The position numbers and the translations under genes were made by a program. Positions 45,821 to 55,305 of a stretch of DNA of 59,249 nt are shown in pieces. Below the pieces are notes generated by a model. That model was not told the DNA's origin. It did not search any database and saw nothing but the letters and a program-made list of their open reading frames with translations. The stretch comes from Pseudomonadota bacterium (GTDB lineage: Bacteria > Pseudomonadota > Gammaproteobacteria > Steroidobacterales > Steroidobacteraceae), in the NCBI GenBank assembly GCA_021798335.1, contig JAJZMI010000051.1, positions 1 through 59,249 of the forward strand, read 5' to 3'. The stretch's first letter is position 1. Each line of letters begins with the position of its first letter.

Positions 45821-45872
45821 ACGACCGCGCGCCTGCGCGGCCGTATACTGTGCCGTCGAGTCAGCGCAGGAG
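45821..45872 (+). promoter_or_regulatory. Possible promoter and ribosome site of wrbA
   Basis: TATACT (45844-45849) with a weak ACGACC (45821-45826) 17 bp upstream lies 32 nt before ATG 45882. AGGAG at 45868-45872 is placed 9 nt before this ATG and would be too close to the in-frame ATG at 45873, which decides the start. Confidence 0.4.
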
Positions 45873-45881
45873 ATGCGAAGC

Positions 45882-46514
45882 ATGGTCAAAGTTCTCGTTT
45901 TGTATTACTCGTCCTACGGTCACGTCGAACGTATGGCCGAAGCCGTGGCCGAAGGCGCGGCGGCTGTGCGCGGCAGCGTGGTGAGCGTGAAGCGCGTTGC
46001 GGAATTGGTGCCCGAGGAAACCGCCCGCAAAGCGGGGATGAAGACCCAGCAAAAGGCGCCAGTTGCCAGTGTCGATGAGCTGGCCGACTACGACGCCATC
46101 ATCTTCGGCACGCCGACGCGCTTTGGCAACATGGCCGCGCAGATGCGCAATTTCCTCGATCAGACCGGCGGCCTTTGGGCCAAGGGTGCCCTGGTCGGCA
46201 AAGTGGGCAGCGTGTTCGTCTCGACCGCGACCCAGCATGGCGGCCAGGAGACCACGATCACGAGCTTCCACAACACCCTGCTGCATCAGGGAATGATCAT
46301 CGTGGGTCTGCCGTACGCCTTTGCGGGCCTGACCCGCATGGACGAGATCAGCGGCGGCACTCCCTACGGCGCCACGACCCTCGCCGGGGGGGATGGCTCG
46401 CGTCGACCGAGCGAGAATGAGCTTGCCGGCGCACGCTTCCAAGGCCGGCACGTCGCCGAAATCGCCGCCCGACTGGTGAACGGGGCGGGCGAGCGTGGTC
46501 CGGGCCCGCAGTAG
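45882..46514 (+). CDS. wrbA: NAD(P)H:quinone oxidoreductase
   Basis: A 210-residue flavodoxin-like protein that reduces quinones by two electrons with FMN and NAD(P)H, limiting oxidative stress. [16 protein letters not shown] is the FMN phosphate loop, [20 protein letters not shown] and [12 protein letters not shown] are the WrbA signatures, and [20 protein letters not shown] the C-terminal part. AGGAG 9 nt upstream fixes ATG 45882. It stands alone between the TAXI gene and the convergent lon gene. Confidence 0.96.
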   Translation: MVKVLVLYYSSYGHVERMAEAVAEGAAAVRGSVVSVKRVAELVPEETARKAGMKTQQKAPVASVDELADYDAIIFGTPTRFGNMAAQMRNFLDQTGGLWAKGALVGKVGSVFVSTATQHGGQETTITSFHNTLLHQGMIIVGLPYAFAGLTRMDEISGGTPYGATTLAGGDGSRRPSENELAGARFQGRHVAEIAARLVNGAGERGPGPQ

Positions 46515-46571
46515 AGGCACTTCCCGAGGCAAATCACCGATCCGCGCAGCGGCTCGCCGGTCGATCGCGGC

Positions 46572-48983
46572 TCAGGCCGCCGTGCGCTGCGCGTCCCCCG
46601 GGCCACGGCCCGGGGACTTGCCGGCATCGGCGGGTGCGCCGAGCGCCTCCTCGAGCGCCGCCGAGACCTCCTCGACCCACACGAACTGCAGTGTGGCGCG
46701 CACGCTCGCGGGGATTTCCTCCAGATCACGCCGGTTGCGAGCCGGCAGGATCACCTTGCGTATGCCGGCCCGCGCAGCCGCAATGGTCTTCTCCTTGATG
46801 CCGCCAACCGGCAACACCAGGCCCCGCAAGCTGATCTCACCGGTCATGGCGACATCCGGGCGCACCGACTGGCGCTTCAGGAGCGAGGCCAGCGCGACGT
46901 ACATCGCAACGCCGGCGCTCGGACCGTCCTTGGGGATCGCCCCGGCCGGCACGTGCACGTGGATGTCGCTCTGGTCGAACAGCTGCGGATCGATGGCGAG
47001 CTCCTCGGCCTGCGCCTTGACGAGACTGAGCGCCGCCTGGGCGGACTCCTTCATGACGTCGCCGAGCTGACCGGTCAGGATCAGCTTGCCGGTGCCGGGC
47101 AGGCGCGCCGCCTCGATGAACAGGATGTCGCCCCCGACCGGCGTCCAGGCGAGCCCGGTCGCCACCCCCGGCACCGAAGTGCGCTGTGCGACCTCGTTCT
47201 CGAACCGCGCCGGACCGAGCACCTCGGGCACGTTCTCGGCCTCGAAGCGCACCGCGCTTTCCTTACCCTCGGCGATCCGCATCGCCGCGCTGCGCAACAG
47301 CGCGCCGATCTCCCGCTCGAGGTTCCGGCACCCCGACTCGCGGGTGTACTCGTGAATGATCCGCAGCAGTGCCGCATCCGCGATTTGCACCTGCGCGGAC
47401 TCGAGCCCATTCGCCTCGAGCTGGCGCCTCAGCAGATAGCGCCGCGCGATCTCGAGCTTTTCCTCGTCGGTGTAGCCGGTCAGTTGAATGATCTCCATGC
47501 GGTCGCGCAGCGGTCCCGGAATCGTCTCGAGCACGTTCGCGGTCGCGATGAACAGCACGTGCCGCAGGTCGAAGGGCAGACCGAGGTAGTTGTCGCGAAA
47601 GGTCGAGTTCTGCTCCGGATCGAGCACCTCGAGCAGCGCCGAGGCCGGATCGCCCTGGAAGCTCGCCCCGACCTTGTCGATCTCGTCGAGCATGAATACG
47701 GGATTACGCGTGCCGGCCTTGCGTATGCCCTGGATGATGTTGCCGGGCAATGCCCCGATGTAGGTGCGCCGGTGACCGCGGATCTCCGCCTCATCGTGCA
47801 CGCCGCCGAGACTGGCGCGCACGAACTTCAGGCCGAGCGCACGCGCCACACTCTGCCCGAGCGAAGTCTTGCCCACACCCGGCGGCCCGACGAAGCACAG
47901 AATCGGACTGCGGCCGTGCGGATTGAGCTTGCGCACCGCCAGGTACTCCAGGATCCGCCGTTTGATCTTCCCCAGGCCGTAGTGATCCTCCTCGAGTACC
48001 TTGCGCGCGCGCTCGATGTCAATGTCCTCGGCGTCCGATTTGCTCCACGGCAGCGCGACCAGCCAGTCAAGATAGGTGCGCACCATGCCGTATTCGGGGC
48101 TCGACTCGCTCATGCGGCGCAGGCGGTTGAGTTCCTTGCGCGCCTGCTCCTGGACTTCCGGCGGCATGTGGGCGTCCTCGAGCGCCTTGTCGAGCTCGGC
48201 GAACTCGCTCCCCTCGCCCTCGCCCTCGCCCTCGCCGAGCTCCTTCCGCAGCTGGTGCAGCTGCTCGCGAAGCACCGCCTCGCGCTGGCGCTCACCGAGG
48301 GCCGCCTGAGTCTGCTCGGCGATCTCGCGCGTGACCTTCAGCACCTCCAGGCGATGGGTCAGGATCTTCATGACCTTGTCGAGGCGTTCGCGCAAATCGA
48401 CGGTCTCGAGAACATCCTGCTTTTCTTCCGCCTTGACCTCCATGAAGCTCACGATGAGGTCGGCGAGCTGCCCGGCGGACTCGATCCCCCGGACCGTTCG
48501 CGCCAGCTCCGCGGGCGCCTGCGGCAGCAGCGACAATGCCTCCACGGCGCGCTCTTTCAAGACGTCCCTGCGGGCCTCGATGTCCGCACCCGTCGCCTGC
48601 GGCTCGGCGATCGACTCAACGCGCCCGGCGAGGAACGGCTGCTCGCGCACCATCTGCGCGAGCCGGAATCGGCTCTCGCCCTGGCAGACCAGGTGATGGG
48701 CGCCATCGTTCCCGGTGATGTAGCGCACCACCGTGGCCAGCACGCCCACGCCGTACAAATCACTCGCGGCCGGCTTCTCGAGCGCCGGATCCCGCTGCAG
48801 CACCAAGCCCACCTTGCGCCCGGTGCGCACCGCTTCCTGCGCCGCGGCGATGCTCTCCTGCCGTCCGAGTGTCACCGGCAAGACGATGCCGGGAAACAGC
48901 ACCACGTTGCGCATTGCAACGATCGGCACCACATCTGCCGGCAGCGGCGGCAGCTCGCAGGACGCGTTCGGTGTGTCCGTCAT
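46572..48983 (-). CDS. lon: ATP-dependent protease Lon
   Basis: An 803-residue cytoplasmic AAA+ serine protease for damaged and regulatory proteins. The substrate-binding N-domain (about 1-300, [15 protein letters not shown]) is followed by Walker [16 protein letters not shown] near residue 365, Walker [11 protein letters not shown], and the protease domain with the Ser of [12 protein letters not shown] and the Lys of [14 protein letters not shown] Gly-Glu repeat ([10 protein letters not shown]) encoded by a hexanucleotide repeat lies in the linker near residue 250. The ATG overlaps the hsp20 stop by 4 nt. Both probably share a heat-shock promoter upstream of hsp20. Confidence 0.97.
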   Translation of the reverse strand: MTDTPNASCELPPLPADVVPIVAMRNVVLFPGIVLPVTLGRQESIAAAQEAVRTGRKVGLVLQRDPALEKPAASDLYGVGVLATVVRYITGNDGAHHLVCQGESRFRLAQMVREQPFLAGRVESIAEPQATGADIEARRDVLKERAVEALSLLPQAPAELARTVRGIESAGQLADLIVSFMEVKAEEKQDVLETVDLRERLDKVMKILTHRLEVLKVTREIAEQTQAALGERQREAVLREQLHQLRKELGEGEGEGEGSEFAELDKALEDAHMPPEVQEQARKELNRLRRMSESSPEYGMVRTYLDWLVALPWSKSDAEDIDIERARKVLEEDHYGLGKIKRRILEYLAVRKLNPHGRSPILCFVGPPGVGKTSLGQSVARALGLKFVRASLGGVHDEAEIRGHRRTYIGALPGNIIQGIRKAGTRNPVFMLDEIDKVGASFQGDPASALLEVLDPEQNSTFRDNYLGLPFDLRHVLFIATANVLETIPGPLRDRMEIIQLTGYTDEEKLEIARRYLLRRQLEANGLESAQVQIADAALLRIIHEYTRESGCRNLEREIGALLRSAAMRIAEGKESAVRFEAENVPEVLGPARFENEVAQRTSVPGVATGLAWTPVGGDILFIEAARLPGTGKLILTGQLGDVMKESAQAALSLVKAQAEELAIDPQLFDQSDIHVHVPAGAIPKDGPSAGVAMYVALASLLKRQSVRPDVAMTGEISLRGLVLPVGGIKEKTIAAARAGIRKVILPARNRRDLEEIPASVRATLQFVWVEEVSAALEEALGAPADAGKSPGRGPGDAQRTAA
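48211..48234. repeat. In-frame hexanucleotide repeat within lon
   Basis: CCCTCG is repeated four times in tandem (minus strand CGAGGG), encoding alternating Gly and Glu between the N-domain and the ATPase of Lon. Six-base units keep the frame, so copy-number change would vary the linker without knocking out the gene. Confidence 0.8.
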
Positions 48984-49399
48984 AAATCACTCTCCATCGC
49001 CCGCACCAGGCGCACCTCGAGACAGCCGTACTCGTAACGGGTGCCCGACAGGACCAGCGGCACGCCCGAGAGCGGAATCCGGCGCACGAAACTCCCATAG
49101 GGAATCTCCAAGCGGCGGATCAGCGCATCCGGGTGTGCGAGCTTCCAGCGGCGCTCGGCCCTGACGAGGAGCGCGGCGGGCTCGAGCCGCAGCTCGATGT
49201 CCTCGAGTGCGACGCCCGGCAGCGCGAACACCACCACCACCCCCTCGGCAATCTCCTGAATGTCCACCGGCGGCGCCCACACCGCCGCATCGGCTCCCGG
49301 ACCCACGTAACGCAGCAGCCGCCGCTGGGCCCGCTCGGCCGCGTCCACCAGCTCGCAAGCCTCGTCCCACATCCACCCGTATTGTCGCTCGCTGCTCAT
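48980..49399 (-). CDS. Small heat-shock protein, Hsp20/alpha-crystallin family
   Basis: A 139-residue small heat-shock protein. The N-terminal QYGWMWDEACELVDAAER is the mark of a group found beside lon, and the alpha-crystallin domain runs from about 45 to 135 (VDIQEIAEGVVVVFALPGV, RRLEIPYGSFVRRI). The I-x-I-like C-terminal motif is weak. It would hold unfolding proteins for refolding or hand them to Lon, whose gene overlaps its stop by 4 nt. A candidate sigma-32 promoter lies about 80-105 nt upstream. Confidence 0.92.
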   Translation of the reverse strand: MSSERQYGWMWDEACELVDAAERAQRRLLRYVGPGADAAVWAPPVDIQEIAEGVVVVFALPGVALEDIELRLEPAALLVRAERRWKLAHPDALIRRLEIPYGSFVRRIPLSGVPLVLSGTRYEYGCLEVRLVRAMESDL

Positions 49400-49476
49400 G
49401 CGCCACGCTCCGAAGCGGCAGATGCACCGCCCACTGCCGCGCCAGAGGGCTTCGGCGCCGGCCGCTCATGTCCAAG

Positions 49477-49504
49477 AGATGCGGCCGGAAACGGCTAACT
49501 CAAG
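49477..49504 (-). promoter_or_regulatory. Candidate sigma-32 (heat-shock) promoter of hsp20-lon
   Basis: On the minus strand CTTGAG (49504-49499) and CCGCATCT (49484-49477) are separated by 14 bp; the sigma-32 consensus is CTTGAA, 13-15 bp, CCCCATnT. This gives 5 of 6 and 6 of 7 informative matches and a leader of about 70 nt before the hsp20 ATG. A short hairpin around the ribosome site (CGCT-TCGG-AGCG, minus strand, near 49415) might add temperature control. Confidence 0.6.
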
Positions 49505-49804
49505 GCGTGCGCGGGCTCGAGGCTGCCTGCGCACGAGCCGCCGCGCCATCGGACAGGATGCGCGCCCTCACGATGCGCGGATGCGATGGCTGCTGCGGTT
49601 TCACGCAACGCTCGCGCCGGCGCTTGTTTGAAGGCCCTCCAGGGACCGCGGCGAGCCCAACGGGGGATCGGCGACCTTCCGCACCGCCGTTGGGGCTCGT
49701 CTCGGGACGACTCCGTCGCAGAATGCCCGGCGGCCCACGCCGGGATCGGAGCGCTCATCGTGCGAGGCCGTGCGCCGCGGTGGGCACGGCGCCCCCGAGG
49801 GGTC
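49505..49804. other. Non-coding stretch between hsp20 and paaZ
   Basis: About 300 nt with no gene I can support. Short frames on both strands are Arg/Ala/Pro-rich and look like chance open frames in GC-rich DNA. Near its right edge an inverted repeat follows paaZ. The rest shows nothing I recognise; it could hold a small RNA or decayed sequence. Confidence 0.5.
49767..49790 (-). terminator. Inverted repeat after paaZ, possible end of the paa transcript
   Basis: GCCGTGC (49767-49773) and GCACGGC (49784-49790) form a 7-bp stem with a 10-nt loop 14 nt past the paaZ stop. No T-tract follows, so termination is tentative. Confidence 0.35.
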
Positions 49805-51847
49805 TCAACCGCCCGGGACCGCCTGCTCGCTCACCAGGGTCAGGACGTCGTATTGCGCGACCGTCGCGCCATCCTGATTGGTGATCTGAGTATCCCAACG
49901 CACCTCGCCATAGCCCTGTCCCGCGCGCAGCGACTTCTCCTTGCAGGTCAGGCGGACCTTGATCCGATCGCCGGGCTTGACCGGCTGCGTGAAACGCAGC
50001 GCGTCGATGCCGTAGTTGGCCAGCACCGGGCCCAAAGGCGGATCGACGAACAGGCCGGCCGCGGCCGCGATTAGGAAATAACCATGCGCGACCCGGCCGC
50101 CGAACAGCGGATTGCGCCGGGCGGCCGCCTCGTCCATGTGCGCATAGAAGTAATCCCCCGAGATCGCCGCGAAGCGCTCGATGTCCGGCAGCGTCACCTC
50201 CCGCTCACCGGAGCGGAACGTGTCACCGATGCGCAACGCGCCGAACGGCTGGCGGAACGGATGGACGCCCGGATCGAGTTCCCGGGATCCTCTGACCCAG
50301 CGCCCCATGACGGCGCTGAGCACATCGGGCGTGCCCTGCACCGCCGTGCGCTGCATGTAGTGCAGCACCCCGCGGATTCCACCCATCTCCTCACCGCCGC
50401 CGGCCCGTCCCGGTCCACCGTGCACCAGGTGCGGCAGCGGCGAGCCGTGACCGGTCGAGTCCTTGGCGCAGTGGCGGTTGACCACGAGCACCCGGCCATG
50501 AAGCGGCGCAAGTCCCAGCACCAGTCGCGCCGCAAGCGCATCGTCCGCGGTAAACACCGAGCCGACCAGGCTCCCCCCGCCACGGCGCGCCAACTCCACG
50601 GCCGATTCCACCGTGTCGTACGACACCACCGTGCTCACCGGACCAAAGGCCTCGACTTCATGCACCGCGTGAGCGCGCGCGCCGTCGTCGCACCGCAGCA
50701 GCGTCGGTGCAATGAATGCGCCGCGCTCGGCATCCCCGCCGGTAAGCTTCGGCGCGGCGCTCCCCCCGCACACAAGGTGCGCCTCGCGCGCCAGGCGCTC
50801 CAGCTGCGCGAGCACCTCGCGGCGCTGGGCGAGCGAGGCGAGCGGTCCCATGCGCACCGCCGGGTCGCGCGGGTTCCCGATGATCACCTGCTCGAGCCCG
50901 GCGCGCAGCGCATCGAGCAGCGCGGCGCTGTGCGCCGCCGGCACGATCACCTTGCGAATGGCGGTGCACTTCTGTCCCGCCTTGACGGTCATCTCCCGCA
51001 CCACTTCCCGCACGAACAGATCGAACTCGGGGCTGCCCGGGCCGGCATCGGGCCCGAGAATGCACGAGTTCAGCGAGTCGGTCTCGGCCGTGAACCGCAC
51101 CGACCGGTCGAGCACCCGGGGATGGGCGCGCAGCCCGCGCGCGGTCGAGGCCGAGCCGGTGAAGGCAATCATGTCCTGACAGGTCAGGTGATCGAACAGA
51201 TCGCCGACACCCCCGCAGATCAACTGCACGGCGCCCTCGGGCAGCTCACCGGAGTCGATGATCAGCCGAAAGGCGAGCTCGGCGAGATAGGCGGTGGTCG
51301 TGGCGGGCTTCACCACGGCCGGCACGCCGGCGAGCAGTGTCGGGGCAAGTTTCTCCAACATCCCCCAGACCGGGAAGTTGAAGGCATTGATGTGCACCGC
51401 GGCGCCCTCGAGCGGCAGATAAATGTGCTGGCCGAGAAAGCTGCCGCTTTTGGCCAGCGACTCGGTCGGGCCGTCGACGTACACATATCCGTCGGGCAGC
51501 TCCTTCATGCCCTTGCTCGCGTAGACGAACAGCGTGCCGATGCCCCCGTCGATGTCGAGCCAGGAGTCCGCCTGCGTCGCTCCGGTGGCGTAGGAAAGCC
51601 CGTAGAGTTCCTCCTTGTGCTCGGTGAGGAATCGGGCGAGCCCCTTCAAGCGCGCGGCGCGCTCGCGAAAGCTCAAGCGGCGCAGATTGGCGCCGCCGAC
51701 GGCGCGGGCATGCTCGAGCACGGCGGCGAAGTCAAGACCCTCGCTCGAGGCGCTGGCGATCACTTCCCCGGTGCTCGCATCGCGCAGCGCCGCGCCGCGG
51801 CCCGTGCCGCTCACCCATTCGCCTGCGATGTAACTTCGCAATTGCAT
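49805..51847 (-). CDS. paaZ: Bifunctional oxepin-CoA hydrolase / 3-oxo-5,6-didehydrosuberyl-CoA semialdehyde dehydrogenase
   Basis: A 680-residue fusion that opens and oxidises the phenylacetate-derived seven-membered ring. The N-terminal aldehyde dehydrogenase (about 1-520) begins QLRSYIAGEWVSG and has the catalytic Cys in VKAGQKCTAIRKV; the C-terminal MaoC-type hydratase (about 535-680) has the catalytic pair in ISGDYFYAHMDEAA. Both active sites are intact, so the toxic semialdehyde should not accumulate. It is the last gene of the paaABCDE-G-Z operon, 18 nt after paaG. Confidence 0.96.
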   Translation of the reverse strand: MQLRSYIAGEWVSGTGRGAALRDASTGEVIASASSEGLDFAAVLEHARAVGGANLRRLSFRERAARLKGLARFLTEHKEELYGLSYATGATQADSWLDIDGGIGTLFVYASKGMKELPDGYVYVDGPTESLAKSGSFLGQHIYLPLEGAAVHINAFNFPVWGMLEKLAPTLLAGVPAVVKPATTTAYLAELAFRLIIDSGELPEGAVQLICGGVGDLFDHLTCQDMIAFTGSASTARGLRAHPRVLDRSVRFTAETDSLNSCILGPDAGPGSPEFDLFVREVVREMTVKAGQKCTAIRKVIVPAAHSAALLDALRAGLEQVIIGNPRDPAVRMGPLASLAQRREVLAQLERLAREAHLVCGGSAAPKLTGGDAERGAFIAPTLLRCDDGARAHAVHEVEAFGPVSTVVSYDTVESAVELARRGGGSLVGSVFTADDALAARLVLGLAPLHGRVLVVNRHCAKDSTGHGSPLPHLVHGGPGRAGGGEEMGGIRGVLHYMQRTAVQGTPDVLSAVMGRWVRGSRELDPGVHPFRQPFGALRIGDTFRSGEREVTLPDIERFAAISGDYFYAHMDEAAARRNPLFGGRVAHGYFLIAAAAGLFVDPPLGPVLANYGIDALRFTQPVKPGDRIKVRLTCKEKSLRAGQGYGEVRWDTQITNQDGATVAQYDVLTLVSEQAVPGG

Positions 51848-51865
51848 CGGCTGTCCCCCGCTGTG

Positions 51866-52657
51866 TCATCGCCCCGTGAATCGCGGCTCGCGCTTGCCGA
51901 TGAACGCCGCGACCCCTTCGGCATAATCGGCGCTGTAGCCGAGCTCGCGCTGCGCGTCGCGCTCCGCATCGAGCTGTTGCTCGAGCGTGCGGTTTGCGCT
52001 TTGCCAGATCAATTGCTTGGCGCGCGCCAGCGCGCGAGTCGGGGCGGCGGCCAGCCGCTCGGCGAGCGAATCGACCTCCGGCCCGAGCTCATCGTCCTCG
52101 AGACAGCGCCAGATCAGTCCCCACTGCGCCGCCTGCGTGGCCGGCAGCTTCTCCCCGAGCAGCGCCAGTCCCATCGCCCGCGCCGCTCCGACCAGCCGCG
52201 GCACGAACCACGTGCCGCCGCAGTCCGGTACCAGGCCGATGCGCGCGAACGCCTGCACGAAACTCGCCGAGCGCGCCGCCAGCACCAGATCGCAGGCGAA
52301 GGCGATATTCGCGCCCGCGCCGGCCGCCACGCCGTTGACCGCGGCGATGACCGGCAACGGCAGCCCGCGCAACATCAGAATCAACGGGTTGTAATAGCGC
52401 TCGATCGACTCCCCGAGATCCGCCGGCGCGCCTCCCGGGACACTCCCCCGATCGCCGAGGTCCTGTCCGGCGCAAAAGCCGCGACCGGCACCGGTGAGGA
52501 TCAGCACTCGCGCCTCGGTGTCGGCCGCGAGCGCCGTGAGCGCGTGGCGCACCTCGTGGTGCATGAGCGTATTGAAGCTGTTGAGTCGTTCCGGCCGATT
52601 CAACCTGAGGCGGGCGATGCCCGCGGCAACCGCATAGTCGATGGTCTGGTAGCTCAT
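51866..52657 (-). CDS. paaG: 1,2-epoxyphenylacetyl-CoA isomerase
   Basis: A 263-residue crotonase-fold enzyme that turns ring-1,2-epoxyphenylacetyl-CoA into oxepin-CoA and later shifts double bonds in ring-cleaved products. The oxyanion-hole blocks GAGRGFCAGQDLGDRG and VNGVAAGAGANIAFACD are present, and the catalytic Asp region is FARIGLVPDCGGTWFVPRLV. The C-terminal AFIGKREPRFTGR is typical. It lies 24 nt after paaE and just before paaZ, in pathway order. Confidence 0.95.
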   Translation of the reverse strand: MSYQTIDYAVAAGIARLRLNRPERLNSFNTLMHHEVRHALTALAADTEARVLILTGAGRGFCAGQDLGDRGSVPGGAPADLGESIERYYNPLILMLRGLPLPVIAAVNGVAAGAGANIAFACDLVLAARSASFVQAFARIGLVPDCGGTWFVPRLVGAARAMGLALLGEKLPATQAAQWGLIWRCLEDDELGPEVDSLAERLAAAPTRALARAKQLIWQSANRTLEQQLDAERDAQRELGYSADYAEGVAAFIGKREPRFTGR

Positions 52658-52681
52658 GGGATCCTCACCCTGCCGGCCGAC

Positions 52682-53752
52682 TCACCGCTCGTCGTAATCG
52701 AGCTCGAGCTGCGGCGTCAGGCACCTCGACTGGCACGCCAGTACGTAGCCCTGCTCAAGCTCCCACGCCTCGAGCGCGTAGTTGTGCTCCATGCGGACCT
52801 TGCCGCGCACGACCTTGGTGCGGCAGGTCGAGCACACGCCGGAGCGGCAGGAAAAGGGCAGCTCGATGCCGGCTCGCTCCGCGGCATCGAGCACCGTATC
52901 GGCATCGAGCGCCATCGGGAACGAGCGGCGCCGGCCGTCGAGCGTCACACCGACCTCGGCCATCCCCGCCCGAGGGGCCAGCTGCGCTGCCGGCGAGTCA
53001 GCCTCGGCCAGCGCCTCGCCGGCCACCGCAAAATGCTCCACATGAATGCGCTCGGCCGGCATACCGAGCGCCTGCAGCGCCGCCCTCGCCTGCCCGCCCA
53101 TGTCGCCCGGACCGCAGACGAACGCCTCGAGGATCCGCCGCGGCTCGAAGAACGCGCCGGCCAACTCGCGGACCTTCGCGCCATCGAGCCGTCCGTTGTA
53201 GAGCCCGACCTCCTGCGGCTCTCGGCTCATGATGAAATGCAGCGACAGCCGCTCGGGATAGCGGTCCTTCAGCCCCTGCAGCGTCTCGAGCCCCATGGCG
53301 CGCGCGCTGGCGCGATTGCCGAAAAAGATCATCATGGCACCGCCGGCGGCCAGCACCGCGCGTGTCACCGACAGCACCGGCGTGATGCCGCTGCCGGCCG
53401 CGAATGCGACTCGCAGGCCCCGATCGAGCGAGCCGGAGTGCGGCGTGAAGCTGCCGTTCGGCGGCAGCACCTCGATCTGTGTTCCGCAGCTCAGGCCCGC
53501 CAGCCATTGCGACATGCGCCCCTGCGGCTGCTTGCGCACGAGGATGTGCAGCCGGTCCGATCCCGGGGCGCCGGTGAGCGAATAGGTCCGGCGCAGCTCC
53601 CCTGCCCCGTCCGTCGCGCGCAGCACGACGTGTTGGCCGGGCGAGCCGCGATATTCCTCGCGCAGCCCCGCGGGCACCTCGAGCGCAACAGCGACGGCAT
53701 CCTCGGCTTCGGGGCGGACCTCGACGACGCGCAGCCTGTGGAATCTCAGCAT
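52682..53752 (-). CDS. paaE: Phenylacetyl-CoA epoxidase reductase subunit
   Basis: A 356-residue reductase that feeds NADPH electrons to the PaaABC(D) epoxidase. An FAD/NAD(P)H module of ferredoxin-reductase type comes first (RRTYSLTG, FAAGSGITPVLSV, VCGPGDMG), then a C-terminal plant-type 2Fe-2S ferredoxin with Cys ligands in SCRSGVCSTCRTKV and LACQSRC. ATG 53752 begins the conserved MLRFHRLRV and lies 1 nt after the paaD stop. Length matches E. coli PaaE. Confidence 0.96.
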   Translation of the reverse strand: MLRFHRLRVVEVRPEAEDAVAVALEVPAGLREEYRGSPGQHVVLRATDGAGELRRTYSLTGAPGSDRLHILVRKQPQGRMSQWLAGLSCGTQIEVLPPNGSFTPHSGSLDRGLRVAFAAGSGITPVLSVTRAVLAAGGAMMIFFGNRASARAMGLETLQGLKDRYPERLSLHFIMSREPQEVGLYNGRLDGAKVRELAGAFFEPRRILEAFVCGPGDMGGQARAALQALGMPAERIHVEHFAVAGEALAEADSPAAQLAPRAGMAEVGVTLDGRRRSFPMALDADTVLDAAERAGIELPFSCRSGVCSTCRTKVVRGKVRMEHNYALEAWELEQGYVLACQSRCLTPQLELDYDER

Positions 53753-53753
53753 C

Positions 53754-54239
53754 TCAAATGCACTTGAACGTATCGAAGGGCTCAAGGCACGTCCGGCAGC
53801 GATAATGCGCCTTGCAGGGCGTGGAGCCGAACTCCCCGATACATTCGACGTCGCGGCTGGCGCAGCGCGGACAAGCCGGCGCCGCCCCGGCCCGGGACTC
53901 GATCGCGACACCGAATGCCTCGAGCTTGCGCCGACCCGACTCGCTCAGCCACTCGCTCGACCAGGCCGGCCACAGCACCGTCTCGAGCGCCACATCAGCC
54001 AGGCCCGCATGATCGAGCGCCGTGCGCACCGCCTGCTCGATGACCTCCGTAGCCGGGCACCCGGAGTACGTCGGAGTGAGCCCCACATGGATGCGGCCAT
54101 CTCCCGCGGTGCGCACATGGCGCACGATGCCGAGTTCCACGACATTGACCACCGGGATCTCCGGGTCCGCGACCGACTCGAGCGTGTGCCAGACGCGCCG
54201 CTCGCGCAGTGCCGCGGCATCGGCCGCCGGCGCGCTCAC
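53754..54239 (-). CDS. paaD: Phenylacetyl-CoA epoxidase accessory subunit
   Basis: A 161-residue protein with an N-terminal MIP18/SufT-like domain (VADPEIPVVNVVELGIVR, YSGCPATEVIEQAV) and a C-terminal Cys-rich zinc-ribbon-like tail (CPRCASRDVECIGEFGSTPC, then CRTCLEPFDTFKC). PaaD is needed for an active epoxidase, probably for cofactor assembly. GTG 54239 overlaps the paaC stop as GTGA; no ATG is available near the conserved start. Confidence 0.94.
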   Translation of the reverse strand: MSAPAADAAALRERRVWHTLESVADPEIPVVNVVELGIVRHVRTAGDGRIHVGLTPTYSGCPATEVIEQAVRTALDHAGLADVALETVLWPAWSSEWLSESGRRKLEAFGVAIESRAGAAPACPRCASRDVECIGEFGSTPCKAHYRCRTCLEPFDTFKCI

Positions 54240-55024
54240 CACGACACTCCGGGGTAGGTCCGCGGCAGATGTTGCAGGGTTGCGAGCAGATGACCGAGCG
54301 CCTCGGTGTGCACGCCGCGCTTGCCGTGCCACGGATAGTGCGGGCGCGCCGGCCACGGCAGTCTCGCCTCCTCCAGCACCCCCGCCACGCGCCGCTCCCA
54401 GCGCTCGCGGACCGCCGCCGGCGGCGGCGCGATGCCGCATTCGGCCATGCGCGCATCGAGCGCATCGGGCGTGAGCAGCTCATCGGTGAAACGCCACAGG
54501 TCCTGCACCGCCGCACCGACTCGCCGGTGACTTTCCTCGGTGCCATCCCCGAGGCGCACCAGCCACCCCGAACTGTACCGCCAGTGGTATCGGCATTCCT
54601 TGGCGGCCTTCTTGGCGATGTCGGCGAGCTCGGCGTCGAGCGAGCCGGCCAGGCTCACGTAGGTCTCGAGTTGCCACGCATCGAGCAGGCACTGTCGCAC
54701 GATGGTCTGGCCAAAGTCCCCGTTCGGCTGCTCGGCCAGCGAGACGTTGCGGAACTGCCCGGCATCGCGCCAGAACGCAAGCGCGTCCTCGTCGCGGCCG
54801 CGCCCCTCGATGCGCCCGGCGAGCGCGAGCAGCAGCCGCGCCTGGCCGATCAGGTCGAGCGCAATGTTGCCAAGCGCCAGATCTTCCTCGAGCGCCGGGC
54901 CGTGCCCGAGCCACTCGGCGAGGCGTTGACCGGCCACCAGGCTGGTGTCGGCAAGGCGCAACATGTACTCGAAGCGCTCCTCGACGGTGGCGTGCGGCCG
55001 CTCGGCGGCGATCGCCGCGCTCAT
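54236..55024 (-). CDS. paaC: Phenylacetyl-CoA epoxidase structural subunit
   Basis: A 262-residue ferritin-like protein, the non-catalytic partner of PaaA. RLADTSLVAGQRLAEWLGHG, EEDLALGNIALDLIGQAR and KECRYHWRYSSGWLVRLGDG are the typical helices. It shares 4-nt overlaps with paaB before and paaD after. It helps bind phenylacetyl-CoA in the complex. Confidence 0.96.
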   Translation of the reverse strand: MSAAIAAERPHATVEERFEYMLRLADTSLVAGQRLAEWLGHGPALEEDLALGNIALDLIGQARLLLALAGRIEGRGRDEDALAFWRDAGQFRNVSLAEQPNGDFGQTIVRQCLLDAWQLETYVSLAGSLDAELADIAKKAAKECRYHWRYSSGWLVRLGDGTEESHRRVGAAVQDLWRFTDELLTPDALDARMAECGIAPPPAAVRERWERRVAGVLEEARLPWPARPHYPWHGKRGVHTEALGHLLATLQHLPRTYPGVSW

Positions 55025-55305
55025 AGGTTCTTGACCTCCTCCGGGATCGCGTAGAACGTCGGATGCCGATAAATCTTGTCGCGCGCCGGCTCGAACAGCG
55101 CCTCGGCTTCCTGCGGATCGGAAGCGACGATCTCACTGGAGCGCACGACCCAGATGCTCACCCCCTCGAGGCGGCGGGTGTACGTGTCGCGGGCATGCTC
55201 GATCGCCATGCGCGCATCGGCGGCATGCAGACTCCCGACGTGCTTGTGCTCGAGTCCCGAACGCGAACGGATGAACACCTCGTACAACAGCCAATCCTCG
55301 GTCAT
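55021..55305 (-). CDS. paaB: Phenylacetyl-CoA epoxidase small subunit
   Basis: A 94-residue protein with the family core [20 protein letters not shown] and ALEHARDTY-like [13 protein letters not shown], ending [11 protein letters not shown]. PaaB bridges PaaAC dimers in the epoxidase. Its ATG overlaps the paaA stop and its stop overlaps the paaC start, each by 4 nt. Confidence 0.95.
   Translation of the reverse strand: MTEDWLLYEVFIRSRSGLEHKHVGSLHAADARMAIEHARDTYTRRLEGVSIWVVRSSEIVASDPQEAEALFEPARDKIYRHPTFYAIPEEVKNL

Noticed and set aside
46953-49037. A 694-codon plus-strand frame opposite lon
   Set aside because: Antisense of Lon, low complexity, no motif.
50084-53767. A 1227-codon open frame on the plus strand across paaZ, paaG and paaE
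   Set aside because: It is antisense to three clear paa genes, its protein is Arg/His/Leu-rich low-complexity sequence, and long antisense frames are expected in GC-rich DNA.
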